This document shows positions 47,738 to 57,465 of a stretch of DNA of 64,000 bases, one piece after another; position 1 is the first letter of the stretch; each line of letters opens with the position of its first letter. Made by a program: the position numbers and the translations under genes. The stretch covers positions 1,364,001-1,428,000 of the forward strand of contig NC_012704.1 of NCBI RefSeq assembly GCF_000023145.1, read 5' to 3'. Below the pieces are notes generated by a model. The model was not told where the DNA came from and searched no databases. It worked only from the letters and a program-made list of their open reading frames with translations. The stretch comes from Corynebacterium kroppenstedtii DSM 44385. Its GTDB lineage: Bacteria; Actinomycetota; Actinomycetes; Mycobacteriales; Mycobacteriaceae.

Positions 47738-49669
47738 TTACCCGAGCAGTGCGTCAACGAATCCCTCAACCTCAAACGGGGCTAAATCGTCGACGCCCTC
47801 CCCCAGGCCAACCATCTTCACTGGAACACCGAGCTCTTCCTGCACCTGGAAGACAATTCCGCCCTTGGCCGTACCATCCAACTTCGTCAAGACCACACCA
47901 GTGATGTCCACTGTTTCCGCAAAGATGCGGGCCTGGACCAGACCATTCTGGCCGACGGTCGCGTCGAGAACCAGAAGTACTTCATCCACGACAGCCTTCT
48001 TTTCGACGACGCGCTTCACTTTGCCCAGCTGATCCATCAAGTTGTTCTTCGTGTGGAGCCGGCCTGCGGTATCCAACACAACAACATCCGCGTGATCAGC
48101 GACGCCGGCGGCCACCGCGTCGAATGCCACCGATGCGGGATCGGCATCTTCGGGACCACGCACAGTGCGGGCATTAACGCGACTCCCCCACGCTTCAAGC
48201 TGATCGGCCGCCGCGGCACGGAAGGTATCCGCAGCACCCAAGAGCACGCTGTGGCCCATGGCAGTCAACACTCGTGCCAGCTTTCCGGCCGTCGTCGTCT
48301 TGCCCGTGCCGTTCACACCGACAACAAGAATCACAGCAGGTTTGCCCTCATAAGGCATCGCGCGGATAGAGCGATCCATCTCCGGGTGGCACGACTCGAT
48401 GAGAGCCTGGCGGAGCAAAGCTCGCGCTTCCTGCTCTGAAGAAACACCCTGAGAAGCGATTTTCTCCCGCAGGGAATCGACCACTTTCATCGTGGCCGCA
48501 GTACCCAGGTCCGCCATGACGAGCGTGTCTTCGACGTCTTCCCACGCATCCTCGTCAAGATCGCCGCCGCCCAGAATTCCTAGAACGCCTTTACCGATGG
48601 CGTTCTGGGAACGTGACAGCCGCCCACGCAAACGATGAATACGACCATCGACGGGCTCGGGAGTTTCTGCGGGTTCCTCCGGCTCCGCCTCAGCTACAGC
48701 CGCGGTGCCTTCATCGGTGGGTTCCGTGGACGACGGGCGTTCCTCAGCGGTGCTGCTCTCGCGCGCGAGATCAGCTGCTGCTTCCGCACCGACAGCAACA
48801 GACTGTGCTGCAGCAGCTGCCTCTTCGGCCTCGGTCTTTTCTTTCTCAGTGAGGTCGCTCTCTGAGAGCTCACTGCTATCCGACGCCGGTTCCTGTTGTG
48901 CCGACGAGTCCTCAGCTTCGGCGTCATCTGGCTGCGCTGACGATGCAGCGAGGACTGGTTCCGCGGGAGACTCTGTCTCTACCGGCTGTGCTGACGGCTC
49001 CGTCTTGTTGCCTTCGTCGGCGCTATCGCTGTCCGACGGGGCCGTCGTTTCCCGCGTTTCCTCTTCGGATTCCTGATCGGCTGTTTCAGCCTTGTCGGCC
49101 TTTTCAGCTTCATCAGCCTTGCCAGCCGAATCGTCGACTGCCTCATCAGCAGGAGGAACAACCGGCTCATCCTGTTCGCGATCAACGGTTTCCGGGGATT
49201 CCGTCACCCCAGCAACGTGATCATCAGGACTCTTCGGTGCTTCGTCGGCACGACTATCGTCGGCAGATTCAGTTGATTGAGGTGCAGCTTTTTCTGCGTG
49301 AGCACTAGTTTCTGACTCAGCAGCCTGGTTGCTCGTCGAGGAACTACTTTCAGCAGAAACTGGTTCCGGTTCTTTTTTAGCCTGTTTCGTTTGCCCAAAT
49401 TCACCGGCGACGACGTCGGCCTGTGACGGCTTGTGCCCCGTCGCAGGCCCAGCGGCGAAATTGAAACCGCCTTTTGCCTGGTAATTGCCCGAGTCGGGGC
49501 GCTTCTTCTCCTCGGTGTCACTCGCCTTACTTTCGAATGACACCGTGTTCTTTTTACGCCTGTGCAGCCCAAAAATAATGAGGAGCGCAAGGAGCACCAG
49601 GACAACAACAACGCCGACAATGGTCCACAACACAACAGGAGACATAGTGGCCATTATGTCAGCAACCAT
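47738..49669 (-). CDS. ftsY: SRP receptor FtsY
   Basis: Membrane-bound partner GTPase of Ffh. An N-terminal membrane helix (about residues 12-33) anchors it, then comes a very acidic Glu/Ser/Ala-rich A domain to about residue 335, then the NG domain: VVGVNGTGKTTTAGKLA, LGAADTFRAAAADQLEAW, VVLDTAGRLHTKNNLM and LTKLDGTAKGGIVF. 643 residues. Starts 49 bases after the large unknown gene on the same strand. ATGs 5 and 8 codons later are also possible starts. Confidence 0.96.
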   Translation of the reverse strand: MVADIMATMSPVVLWTIVGVVVVLVLLALLIIFGLHRRKKNTVSFESKASDTEEKKRPDSGNYQAKGGFNFAAGPATGHKPSQADVVAGEFGQTKQAKKEPEPVSAESSSSTSNQAAESETSAHAEKAAPQSTESADDSRADEAPKSPDDHVAGVTESPETVDREQDEPVVPPADEAVDDSAGKADEAEKADKAETADQESEEETRETTAPSDSDSADEGNKTEPSAQPVETESPAEPVLAASSAQPDDAEAEDSSAQQEPASDSSELSESDLTEKEKTEAEEAAAAAQSVAVGAEAAADLARESSTAEERPSSTEPTDEGTAAVAEAEPEEPAETPEPVDGRIHRLRGRLSRSQNAIGKGVLGILGGGDLDEDAWEDVEDTLVMADLGTAATMKVVDSLREKIASQGVSSEQEARALLRQALIESCHPEMDRSIRAMPYEGKPAVILVVGVNGTGKTTTAGKLARVLTAMGHSVLLGAADTFRAAAADQLEAWGSRVNARTVRGPEDADPASVAFDAVAAGVADHADVVVLDTAGRLHTKNNLMDQLGKVKRVVEKKAVVDEVLLVLDATVGQNGLVQARIFAETVDITGVVLTKLDGTAKGGIVFQVQEELGVPVKMVGLGEGVDDLAPFEVEGFVDALLG

Positions 49670-49717
49670 CGCACTGTGAAGAAGGAGCCACAGGATGTCG
49701 TACTATTTGCTGCCTAT

Positions 49718-52700
49718 TTACTTCCTTTTGTGGCCGACAACACCCAGCACCATCGCATCGGCAGAGACAATATCCCCGGCGACGAGGTCCGGCAGCATCT
49801 CGGCGACACGAGCCCACCCTGCTACTGCTTGTGGAGACAAGGCGCCCATTTTGCCTGCACCGTGGGCTTCCAAGCGCGCGGCCAAGGCAAAAACGAGAGA
49901 GACGATGGGAGCCAACGCCCACCGGTTGTCGACGGATTCCGTATCCACGCCCTCTAGGCGATCGAACCGGACGCGCGCCGCTGCGTACAACTGGCGATTG
50001 CTGTGTCGAATCCTCTTCAGAAGTTTCGCAGCCGTGACCATGAGGTCTTCTTCGCCCAGAAGCTGAGTTAGCTCCTCCCGGTGGGAGAAGGTCTCCAAAA
50101 CGGCCAACAAGCGGGAGTTATCCTCGCTAATCGGCCCTGGCATGATCCCAGCACTGTCCAAGAACTGCTGCAAAATCACCTTCTGCTGAGCCTCCGGCAT
50201 GCGCGCGATGTGAACAGTCGTGGGGTCCAAGCACGCGTTGTCCAAACTCTGGTCACGCCCGGTGGTAAACGCCTCAACAGCGCGGTCCCCGACCAGGGAA
50301 CGGAGTTTCTCCAACGCATTGTTCCGCCCTTGAGCAGGAGCGACGTCAGGATCAGGAGCCAGGTCGCTCGCCGCATCCTTGCCCTGGCCATTGTCGCCGG
50401 CGTCACCATCGTCGCCATCGGGTGACTCAGATGGTTCGGACGACTGTTCCGCGGCTTCCTCCGCAGCAACCATGGCCGCATCCCAACGCTCAACCTCAGC
50501 TAAGGCTCCCAACGCACCAATCCACGGAGCCGCCGATCCTTGAGAAGTCAACGACTCTGAATCAATCGCGGTGGGATCGAACGCCGAGCGCACCAGCCCA
50601 CTCGAGATCAACACACTTGGACGCTTCGAGGCGTCGACAAGCGATTGAGCCAAGCCGACCAACGCAACACTCGGCTTAGACAGGAAGGCGTCACGGACCA
50701 CTTCAGCACCGCGAGGCAATGAGGTGAACGCCCGCGAATCCGACATCCAGCCCGCTTGCAAGTCCCACAGCAAACTGAAGGTTTCGGCGCCGCCCTCGAT
50801 TTCTTTCGATTCACCGGCCAAAAACGCACTCAGAGAATCGAGCCCGTGGCCCGTCGCATATCCTGGCTGATCCACCATGACAGCTTGAGGGCCTGGACGT
50901 GCCGGGGCGCGCAAGTTTTCACTGACATCCGCGCAATACACCTGAACAACCAAGGGCCCGACGTTGCGAAGCTCCTCGGGCAAAGTCGCTTCACCTTCGA
51001 CGACACGAACGCTCAAGGCGCGGCGCCACGGGGCCGTCGTCGGCCACATCCACAAACCCAGCGGACGGCCATCGGGCGAGCCCTTGACCACTGCGACCGA
51101 CGTCTCATCCCCCGGGGCTTTATCCGCCGACACCACCACGGTGTCGTCTTTCAGCTCGATCTGCCATTCCGGCGTGGGGGCCAAGGTCACAAGGCGGACC
51201 GATGTGCTCTTCCGGGTCTCTTCATCGACCCAGCTCAGCTCGGTGCTTCCGCCAGACTGCGATGCCAGCGCAGAGGCAAAGTCCTTCAAGGGGATGCGCC
51301 AGGTCATGCCGTCCCAGGTGATCATTTTCTTCGTGCGCACCGGGGAGCCGTGGTGATTCCTCGCGGTAATGACCGGTTTGTGGAGCTCACTGCCCGTGCG
51401 GACACGCAAGAACATCTCGCCGTTCAACTCGGAACCCGCGCACACCAGCGGCGTTGACCGCCAGCGGGCTTCCTCCCCCTTGAGGGGAACTTGGAAGCGC
51501 AGCCGAGGAGGCGTCACCACGATGGGGAGCAGATCGCCATCATCGGTGCTCACCGTCGCCGATCCACGCGCCGAATCCGCGCCGACCTCAACCGGGTTCG
51601 GTTCAATCGACGCCGGCTTTTCCGTCGCCAATTCGACTGACATCGGTGAGAGCCCGCCGGCAACCGGGATACGGAAACCGTGGTTGTCCTCAAGGGAGGT
51701 CACCAGGCCTTGAACGATCGCGTACCGGTGGCGGAAGGACTCATTCCGCGGACCACGCAAGCGAACGATGTATTCGCCCGTCCACGGCGATTCATACAAA
51801 TCGGGGTCGAACACGTAGACGGCGCCACCATCGGCGGGCACCTCGACAGGTTCCGCAGGGGTGACTTCAACACCGGCCTGACCAGGGCCAGCGTAGGACG
51901 AAATCGATAGATACCAGACCTCATCGGCACCGGACAGCGTCGCCGGGAATTCCGCCAACAGACTTTCAGAATGAACAGGTAGCCCAGAGACCGACCGAAC
52001 GTGTGAGCACAACTCGCCCTCGGTGAAAATCACCCTCTGCCGAGGATCAACACTGCGCAAGGCCGTGCCGGCAGGCTCCCCCGGGCGACGCACCTGGAAG
52101 GACGCGGCATCATTAACGTCGACGGTCCGCGCGATCCAGCCATTCCAGCCCCGAAGCTCCACTCCATCGTCAGCGGGTAAGGGCGTCTCACGGACAGGGT
52201 CGACGATTTCCGCGTCATCGGGCGAAACCACAATGAGGTCCGTATGGTGCAGCGATACCTTGCTCGTCACGTTGTGGCCGCGCATCGTGAACGCCAGGAA
52301 CGGTTCAGAGAGCACAGGGATTGTCCACGAGACCCGACGAACAATTTCCTTGACGACGATTTCCCGGGCGGCTTTGCGCACTGGGACGTCGAGGATTTCA
52401 GAGAATCCTTCCGTGTCATTGTCGTAGCCGGTGCGGTACTCGACGACCTCACCGTCAATAGAGACGCGCCACCGCAGCTCAACGACGGTTTCGTCCAAGG
52501 GCATTTGTGGCAAACGAAGCACCACGCGCTCCCGGTTGACGTCGTAGACCAAGCGCGGTGACGTCTCCCACGACGCCGTCCCCACCGTCGATAAGCGGTC
52601 GACTGTGCCCGCGGGGCGTTCGCGTAATTCGTCGACAAGATCTTCAAGAATCAGTAGCGGGACGCGATAGGAGCCATCTTTGCCCACTCCCCATTCGGCC

Positions 52701-53401
52701 CACTGGTCGACCTCGTACGGGTGCTGGGCGGCCCACCGATAGAACTCGATGATGTCGTCGAATAAGCGGGTGGCGCGCTCGGGTGCCACTGTGCAGAGGG
52801 GCCCCAGCTGCCGCGTCGGCGATGTCTCGACAAAATGCTCAGTCAGCGACGCACCGGTGACGTTATCGGGATCCTCGTCGATGAGCGCGATGAGGCTCGG
52901 AATCCACCCCGCCGGAATTGTTGCGTGCACTAAAAGCCGGCCCAACTCGCCATCGGAGCCCGACGCAGCAATGTCCATCGGATCGAGGCCCGCACGAGAG
53001 AGAATCTCGGCCACGTGGCCGTCGAAACACCCGTAAAACTGCTCGGCCAGATCGCGGTGTACGCCCAGGCCAGCCCAATACTCAGAATCGAAATTGCTTA
53101 AATCGGCGATGCGGCCAGCGCGACCCACCAACGTCGTCGCCACAATGGCCGGGCAAGCCTCCAGAACAGCGGAAAGCTCTGCTCCGGCAGAAATTTGTCG
53201 AGTGACAAAACGACCCCAGAAACGGTCCAGGCGCTCTAACTCGTCGCCACTGAGGTTGACCTCGACGGCGAAATCAAGGTCTGACAGCTGCCGAGACAGT
53301 TCAAGCTCCGTCGTCGATGCCCAACCCAACAAGGGGTCAGCGGAATCTGCAATAAAACTCGTGGGGGCGTCAACGCCTGACAACTGAGTAATCCTTTCCA
53401 A
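49718..53401 (-). CDS. Large protein of unknown function between smc and ftsY
   Basis: I do not recognise this 1227-residue protein. It has no signal peptide or clear membrane segment, so is probably cytosolic. The first 290 residues look alpha-helical. The middle (about 300-860) is rich in short beta-like segments with Pro/Gly/Asp turns, suggesting several beta-sandwich domains. The C-terminal third is helical, interrupted by an acidic Asp/Gly/Ser low-complexity linker (about 1010-1050). No Walker, zinc or nuclease motif is seen. It lies 50 bases after smc and 49 before ftsY, so is likely cotranscribed. Base use resembles its neighbours, so no sign of recent transfer. Confidence 0.85.
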   Translation of the reverse strand: MERITQLSGVDAPTSFIADSADPLLGWASTTELELSRQLSDLDFAVEVNLSGDELERLDRFWGRFVTRQISAGAELSAVLEACPAIVATTLVGRAGRIADLSNFDSEYWAGLGVHRDLAEQFYGCFDGHVAEILSRAGLDPMDIAASGSDGELGRLLVHATIPAGWIPSLIALIDEDPDNVTGASLTEHFVETSPTRQLGPLCTVAPERATRLFDDIIEFYRWAAQHPYEVDQWAEWGVGKDGSYRVPLLILEDLVDELRERPAGTVDRLSTVGTASWETSPRLVYDVNRERVVLRLPQMPLDETVVELRWRVSIDGEVVEYRTGYDNDTEGFSEILDVPVRKAAREIVVKEIVRRVSWTIPVLSEPFLAFTMRGHNVTSKVSLHHTDLIVVSPDDAEIVDPVRETPLPADDGVELRGWNGWIARTVDVNDAASFQVRRPGEPAGTALRSVDPRQRVIFTEGELCSHVRSVSGLPVHSESLLAEFPATLSGADEVWYLSISSYAGPGQAGVEVTPAEPVEVPADGGAVYVFDPDLYESPWTGEYIVRLRGPRNESFRHRYAIVQGLVTSLEDNHGFRIPVAGGLSPMSVELATEKPASIEPNPVEVGADSARGSATVSTDDGDLLPIVVTPPRLRFQVPLKGEEARWRSTPLVCAGSELNGEMFLRVRTGSELHKPVITARNHHGSPVRTKKMITWDGMTWRIPLKDFASALASQSGGSTELSWVDEETRKSTSVRLVTLAPTPEWQIELKDDTVVVSADKAPGDETSVAVVKGSPDGRPLGLWMWPTTAPWRRALSVRVVEGEATLPEELRNVGPLVVQVYCADVSENLRAPARPGPQAVMVDQPGYATGHGLDSLSAFLAGESKEIEGGAETFSLLWDLQAGWMSDSRAFTSLPRGAEVVRDAFLSKPSVALVGLAQSLVDASKRPSVLISSGLVRSAFDPTAIDSESLTSQGSAAPWIGALGALAEVERWDAAMVAAEEAAEQSSEPSESPDGDDGDAGDNGQGKDAASDLAPDPDVAPAQGRNNALEKLRSLVGDRAVEAFTTGRDQSLDNACLDPTTVHIARMPEAQQKVILQQFLDSAGIMPGPISEDNSRLLAVLETFSHREELTQLLGEEDLMVTAAKLLKRIRHSNRQLYAAARVRFDRLEGVDTESVDNRWALAPIVSLVFALAARLEAHGAGKMGALSPQAVAGWARVAEMLPDLVAGDIVSADAMVLGVVGHKRK

Positions 53402-53450
53402 GACGCAATTGTGGCTACACGATTATTCGACGTACACCGATCATGTGAGC

Positions 53451-56400
53451 TCACGACACTTCCGGTGAACCAGCTGCCGATCCGGCGGCTGAGCCAGCAG
53501 ATGTGCCGGGAGCTGAACCGGCCACAGCAGGGTCGCTCACTGGCTGGGAGTGAGGGCTCATTCGTTGAGAGATTACACGTGTCATCCCGTCGCCGCGCAT
53601 TGTCACGCCATACAGCACATTCGCAATGTCCATCGTCGGTTTCTGGTGTGTAATCACAATCAACTGTGAGTCTTCCCGGAGCTCTTCAAAGAGCGCGATC
53701 AACCGTCGGAGATTGACATCATCCAGGGCTGCTTCTACCTCATCCATGACGTAGAACGGGGATGGCCGCGCGCGGAAGATCGCTACCAATAAGGCTAGTG
53801 CTGTCAGGGACTTTTCGCCCCCAGAAAGCAGCGATAGCCTCGTCACTCTCTTCCCTGGCGGCCGCGCGTGGACCTCAATACCGGTGGTCAACATGTCATC
53901 GGGATCGGTCAGGGACAACCGACCTTCGCCGCCGGGGAACAGTGTCTCGAACACCCGGGGGAATTCGGCTTGGACATCCTCCCAGGCATCGGTAAAGAGC
54001 TGCAAAATGGTGGTGTCGACATCTTTAATCACACCGCGGAGGTCCTCGCGGGCCTGCTCAACATCCATGAGCTGGGTGGAAAGGAATGAATAGCGCTCCT
54101 CCAGCGCCTTATATTCCTCCAGCGCCAAAGGGTTAACCTTGCCGAGCTGTTTCAAGGCACGCTCCGCGGACGCCAGCCGTTTCTTTTCCGACGCGGGATC
54201 AAAGTCGGTCAGATCCTGGCTTGCCACAACGTCCTCGGGATTGAGACCAAGCTGCTCGACGATGTGCTTCTCAGCCTGTTCCACCCGCACCAACGCTGCT
54301 TCACGTTTAATATCCGCATCGTGCGTCGTTTTGAGCGCATGTTCGCGTTGCGTCGTGATGGCACTCAACGCGTCCCGGGCGCGCCCCCGCTGTGCCGTGG
54401 CTTCCGACATGCGCGCGTGGAGTGTGTCGCGCTCCTCGGCCGCCTTGTGGACTGCGGTGTCCACCCGTTTCGCCAGGCTTTCACACCACTGCGCGATGTG
54501 GGCTGCTCGTTGCCGTGCACGCCGACGAGCCCGCTGTGCTTCTTCGTGCCGACGTCGGTGGGCCCGCTCATGCTCGGCTTGGCGGCGAAGCCTCTCCGCC
54601 TGGCCTTTGATCGCCGATGCGCGTTCCTCGGCGCTACGCAGCGCCAACCGGGCCTCGGTTTCCATCGCCCGCACTTGGGTCAGTTCCTCGTGGGCCTGAT
54701 CCCGAGCGATTGCCGACGACTCCTCTGAGGAATCATCGGCGTCACTGATTTCCGCGTCGATGCGGGAGCGTCGATCAGCCAAGTCGGCCAGTTCGGCGTG
54801 GATATTGTCAATGCGCCCTTCGGCGTGGGCGCGGTTCTCCTGGACCTCGTGGAGTTCCTTCTTCAGGCGTTCGACGGCTGCTTCCGCAGTACTCACGCGC
54901 TCTTTGAGGTTCGATGCCACGGCGGTGAACTCGGTGTGCGCAGCACGGGCGGCACCCAAGGCGTCTCGTCGTTCCTGCACTGTCGTCTCTGCGCCGGCAA
55001 TAGTGCCCGCGAGTTCCCTCGCCTTGGCCGTGTAGTCCGCCAATTCTTCTTGTGCCTGGTCGACGGAGGACTTGATGTCAAGGGTCGTGGCTTCACCGGA
55101 ACCCCCGCTCATCCAACCAGGGCCGATGACGATACCGCTCTTCGTCACAGCACGCAGCCTGGCGTCATCGCGAACCAGCGCAACCCCCGCGGCCACCGAC
55201 GGGACCGCAACGACGTCGACAAGCAGACCAGTCACCGCGTGGGTGAATTCACTATCCACCGACACTTTGTCTAAGAACCACTCGCAACCGGCGGGAAGGT
55301 CCGCATCCAACCGCCAGGTGGATTCCTGCGATTGGCCCATAATCCACGCCCGGCCAGCGTCGGCAGCGACGAGCGATTCGAGGGCTTCACCCACGCTTTC
55401 CGACGTATCCCCCGGCGCGGTGATGGCTTCAGCCGCCTCCCCCAGGGTCGAGGATAAGGCCGCTTCCCATCCCCGTTCGACAGTGACGGAGTCGACGAAT
55501 GATCCCCACTCCACCGATGAATTCGTGCGGAGCCAGGCGACCCCGTTGGTGGGGCGAACCGTGGCTTCTAAGGTGTCGATGCGCGATTGAAGTGCAGAAA
55601 TGGACCGTTCGTAGTTTCGATCGGTATCGCGGAGTTCGCGGAGGCGATCATCCGCGCTCGCGACATCGCGCTCGGCTTCACTAACCCGATCCAGTATCGC
55701 CCCCGCCTGGGAATCGTGGTCCTGCAGGGCGGCTTGGGCTGAATCAACATCACTTTTCGCCTGGGCTAGGGCCGGAACAACCGCATCCACGGCCTTCGTT
55801 GCGCGTTGAAGGTCGTCATTCGCAGCCTCCAACCGCTGGCGTGCGGAATCTTCCGCGGCATCTAAACGGGCGACGCCTTCCCGACGATCCGCAATAGCCC
55901 GCAGAGCAGCGAGGTGTTCTTTCTCAACCTGCTGGGCTTTCTCTTCCTTTTCATCAACCTGCTCGCGGATTGTCTCTAACCGCTCAGCTGCTTCTTCCAC
56001 CGCAGCAGTGGTCTCTTCTTCGCGCTCTGCGACCTCGCGGGCCCGCGCTTCCAGATCCTCTGGGTCCGGGCCGTGGTAGTCCTCGGATTGATCATCCGCC
56101 GAGGCCCGATCGGCGGCAATACGCCCGGTCGCCGTGACACGCTCCGACAAGGACGACAACCGGAACCACAGCTGCTGGGTCTCTTCACTCCGCGGTCCTA
56201 GCTCGGCAACGCGATGTTCCAGTTCATCGACGTGTTCGCGCAATTCCTCGAGCTTTTCGACGAGAGCTTCCTCTTTCTCCCGCGCCTCATTGGCCCGGCG
56301 CGTCAACTCGTCGGCATCATCCCTCGCGGTAACCAATGAGTGCGCGGCGAGATTCAGTCGAGCTTCGCGCAGATCCGACTGCACTGTCGCTGCTTTTTGG

Positions 56401-57035
56401 GCTGCCTCCGCCTGCCTGGCCAGCGGTTTAAGCTGTCGTTCGAGTTCTGTGGTGAGGTCGCGCAGCCGATCCACATTGGCCTGCATAGACACGAGCTTGC
56501 GCTGGGCTTTTTCTTTGCGACGGCGATGCTTGAGGACGCCGGCTGCTTCTTCGATATATGCTCGCCGGTCCTCTGGTTTGGATTCCAAGATGGTGGACAG
56601 CCGCCCCTGCCCCACGATGACGTGCATCTCTCGGCCGATTCCCGAGTCAGAGAGCAGCTCTTGGATATCCATCAAGCGGGCTCTAGCACCATTTATTTCG
56701 TATTCGCCGCCCCCGTCGCGAAACACCCGTCGGGTAATGGAAACTTCCGAATAGTCGATCGGCAGAGCGCCGTCGGAATTGTCGATCGTGAGGGTGACTT
56801 CGGCACGACCAAGGGGTTTGCGTGCGCCTGTTCCGGCGAAGATGACGTCGTCCATGCTTCCGCCGCGCAAAGACTTGGCGCCTTGCTCCCCCATGACCCA
56901 TGCGAGGGCGTCGACAACGTTGGATTTTCCTGACCCATTCGGCCCGACGACCGCGCAGATTCCGGGTTCGAGTTTTAAGGTCGTCGACGAAGCAAAGGAC
57001 TTAAATCCTTTAAGGGTCAGCGACTTCAGGTACAT
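53451..57035 (-). CDS. smc: Chromosome segregation protein SMC
   Basis: Condensin ATPase that organises and separates chromosomes with ScpA/ScpB. Walker A GPNGSGKSNVVDAL at residues 32-45, a long coiled coil, a hinge near 500-660 (with GPGWMSGGSGE at its end), a second coiled coil, signature LSGGEKSLTALALL and Walker B PFYVMDEVEAALDD. 1194 residues, normal length. The C-terminus ends in a Ser/Ala/Gly repeat stretch. Follows acyP by 34 bases. Confidence 0.98.
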   Translation of the reverse strand: MYLKSLTLKGFKSFASSTTLKLEPGICAVVGPNGSGKSNVVDALAWVMGEQGAKSLRGGSMDDVIFAGTGARKPLGRAEVTLTIDNSDGALPIDYSEVSITRRVFRDGGGEYEINGARARLMDIQELLSDSGIGREMHVIVGQGRLSTILESKPEDRRAYIEEAAGVLKHRRRKEKAQRKLVSMQANVDRLRDLTTELERQLKPLARQAEAAQKAATVQSDLREARLNLAAHSLVTARDDADELTRRANEAREKEEALVEKLEELREHVDELEHRVAELGPRSEETQQLWFRLSSLSERVTATGRIAADRASADDQSEDYHGPDPEDLEARAREVAEREEETTAAVEEAAERLETIREQVDEKEEKAQQVEKEHLAALRAIADRREGVARLDAAEDSARQRLEAANDDLQRATKAVDAVVPALAQAKSDVDSAQAALQDHDSQAGAILDRVSEAERDVASADDRLRELRDTDRNYERSISALQSRIDTLEATVRPTNGVAWLRTNSSVEWGSFVDSVTVERGWEAALSSTLGEAAEAITAPGDTSESVGEALESLVAADAGRAWIMGQSQESTWRLDADLPAGCEWFLDKVSVDSEFTHAVTGLLVDVVAVPSVAAGVALVRDDARLRAVTKSGIVIGPGWMSGGSGEATTLDIKSSVDQAQEELADYTAKARELAGTIAGAETTVQERRDALGAARAAHTEFTAVASNLKERVSTAEAAVERLKKELHEVQENRAHAEGRIDNIHAELADLADRRSRIDAEISDADDSSEESSAIARDQAHEELTQVRAMETEARLALRSAEERASAIKGQAERLRRQAEHERAHRRRHEEAQRARRRARQRAAHIAQWCESLAKRVDTAVHKAAEERDTLHARMSEATAQRGRARDALSAITTQREHALKTTHDADIKREAALVRVEQAEKHIVEQLGLNPEDVVASQDLTDFDPASEKKRLASAERALKQLGKVNPLALEEYKALEERYSFLSTQLMDVEQAREDLRGVIKDVDTTILQLFTDAWEDVQAEFPRVFETLFPGGEGRLSLTDPDDMLTTGIEVHARPPGKRVTRLSLLSGGEKSLTALALLVAIFRARPSPFYVMDEVEAALDDVNLRRLIALFEELREDSQLIVITHQKPTMDIANVLYGVTMRGDGMTRVISQRMSPHSQPVSDPAVAGSAPGTSAGSAAGSAAGSPEVS

Positions 57036-57069
57036 GCCAGTAAATCTATTCCGTTGATCAAATTAGCGG

Positions 57070-57384
57070 TTACCGAGTTTCGAACGTTTGGTACCCGCCC
57101 CGTGGTTCTTCCCACGACTCCACCACATTATCGACGGAACCGGGGCGATTGGTCGACGTGGGCTCTTCGCGCAACCGCGCCAAGAGCTCGGTGACGGGCG
57201 CCCGCTCACCTTCAGCGCACACGAGGACTCGGCCGTCGGAGTAGTTCGTCGCAGAGCCCACTAATCCGAGTTCGAGGGCTTGGCTTCGTGTCCACCAGCG
57301 GAATCCGACGTCTTGAACGTATCCATGAACCCACGCGGTCAGGCGAACGGGGTCATGTGACTGATCGGATTCAGCTGTAGTCAT
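57070..57384 (-). CDS. acyP: Acylphosphatase
   Basis: Small enzyme hydrolysing acyl phosphates. 104 residues. Key features are GYVQDVGFRWWTRSQALELGLVG with the catalytic Arg and ATNYSDGRVLVCAEGE with the catalytic Asn (read in parts). Located just upstream of smc, as in other actinobacteria. Confidence 0.94.
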   Translation of the reverse strand: MTTAESDQSHDPVRLTAWVHGYVQDVGFRWWTRSQALELGLVGSATNYSDGRVLVCAEGERAPVTELLARLREEPTSTNRPGSVDNVVESWEEPRGGYQTFETR

Positions 57385-57465
57385 AAGCTTTGGCCCCTTC
57401 CCTACGAGAGTCTACTGCGCAGTATCCTACTCGGCTGCACCGGTTAATGGGCGGCCTGCGAATTC

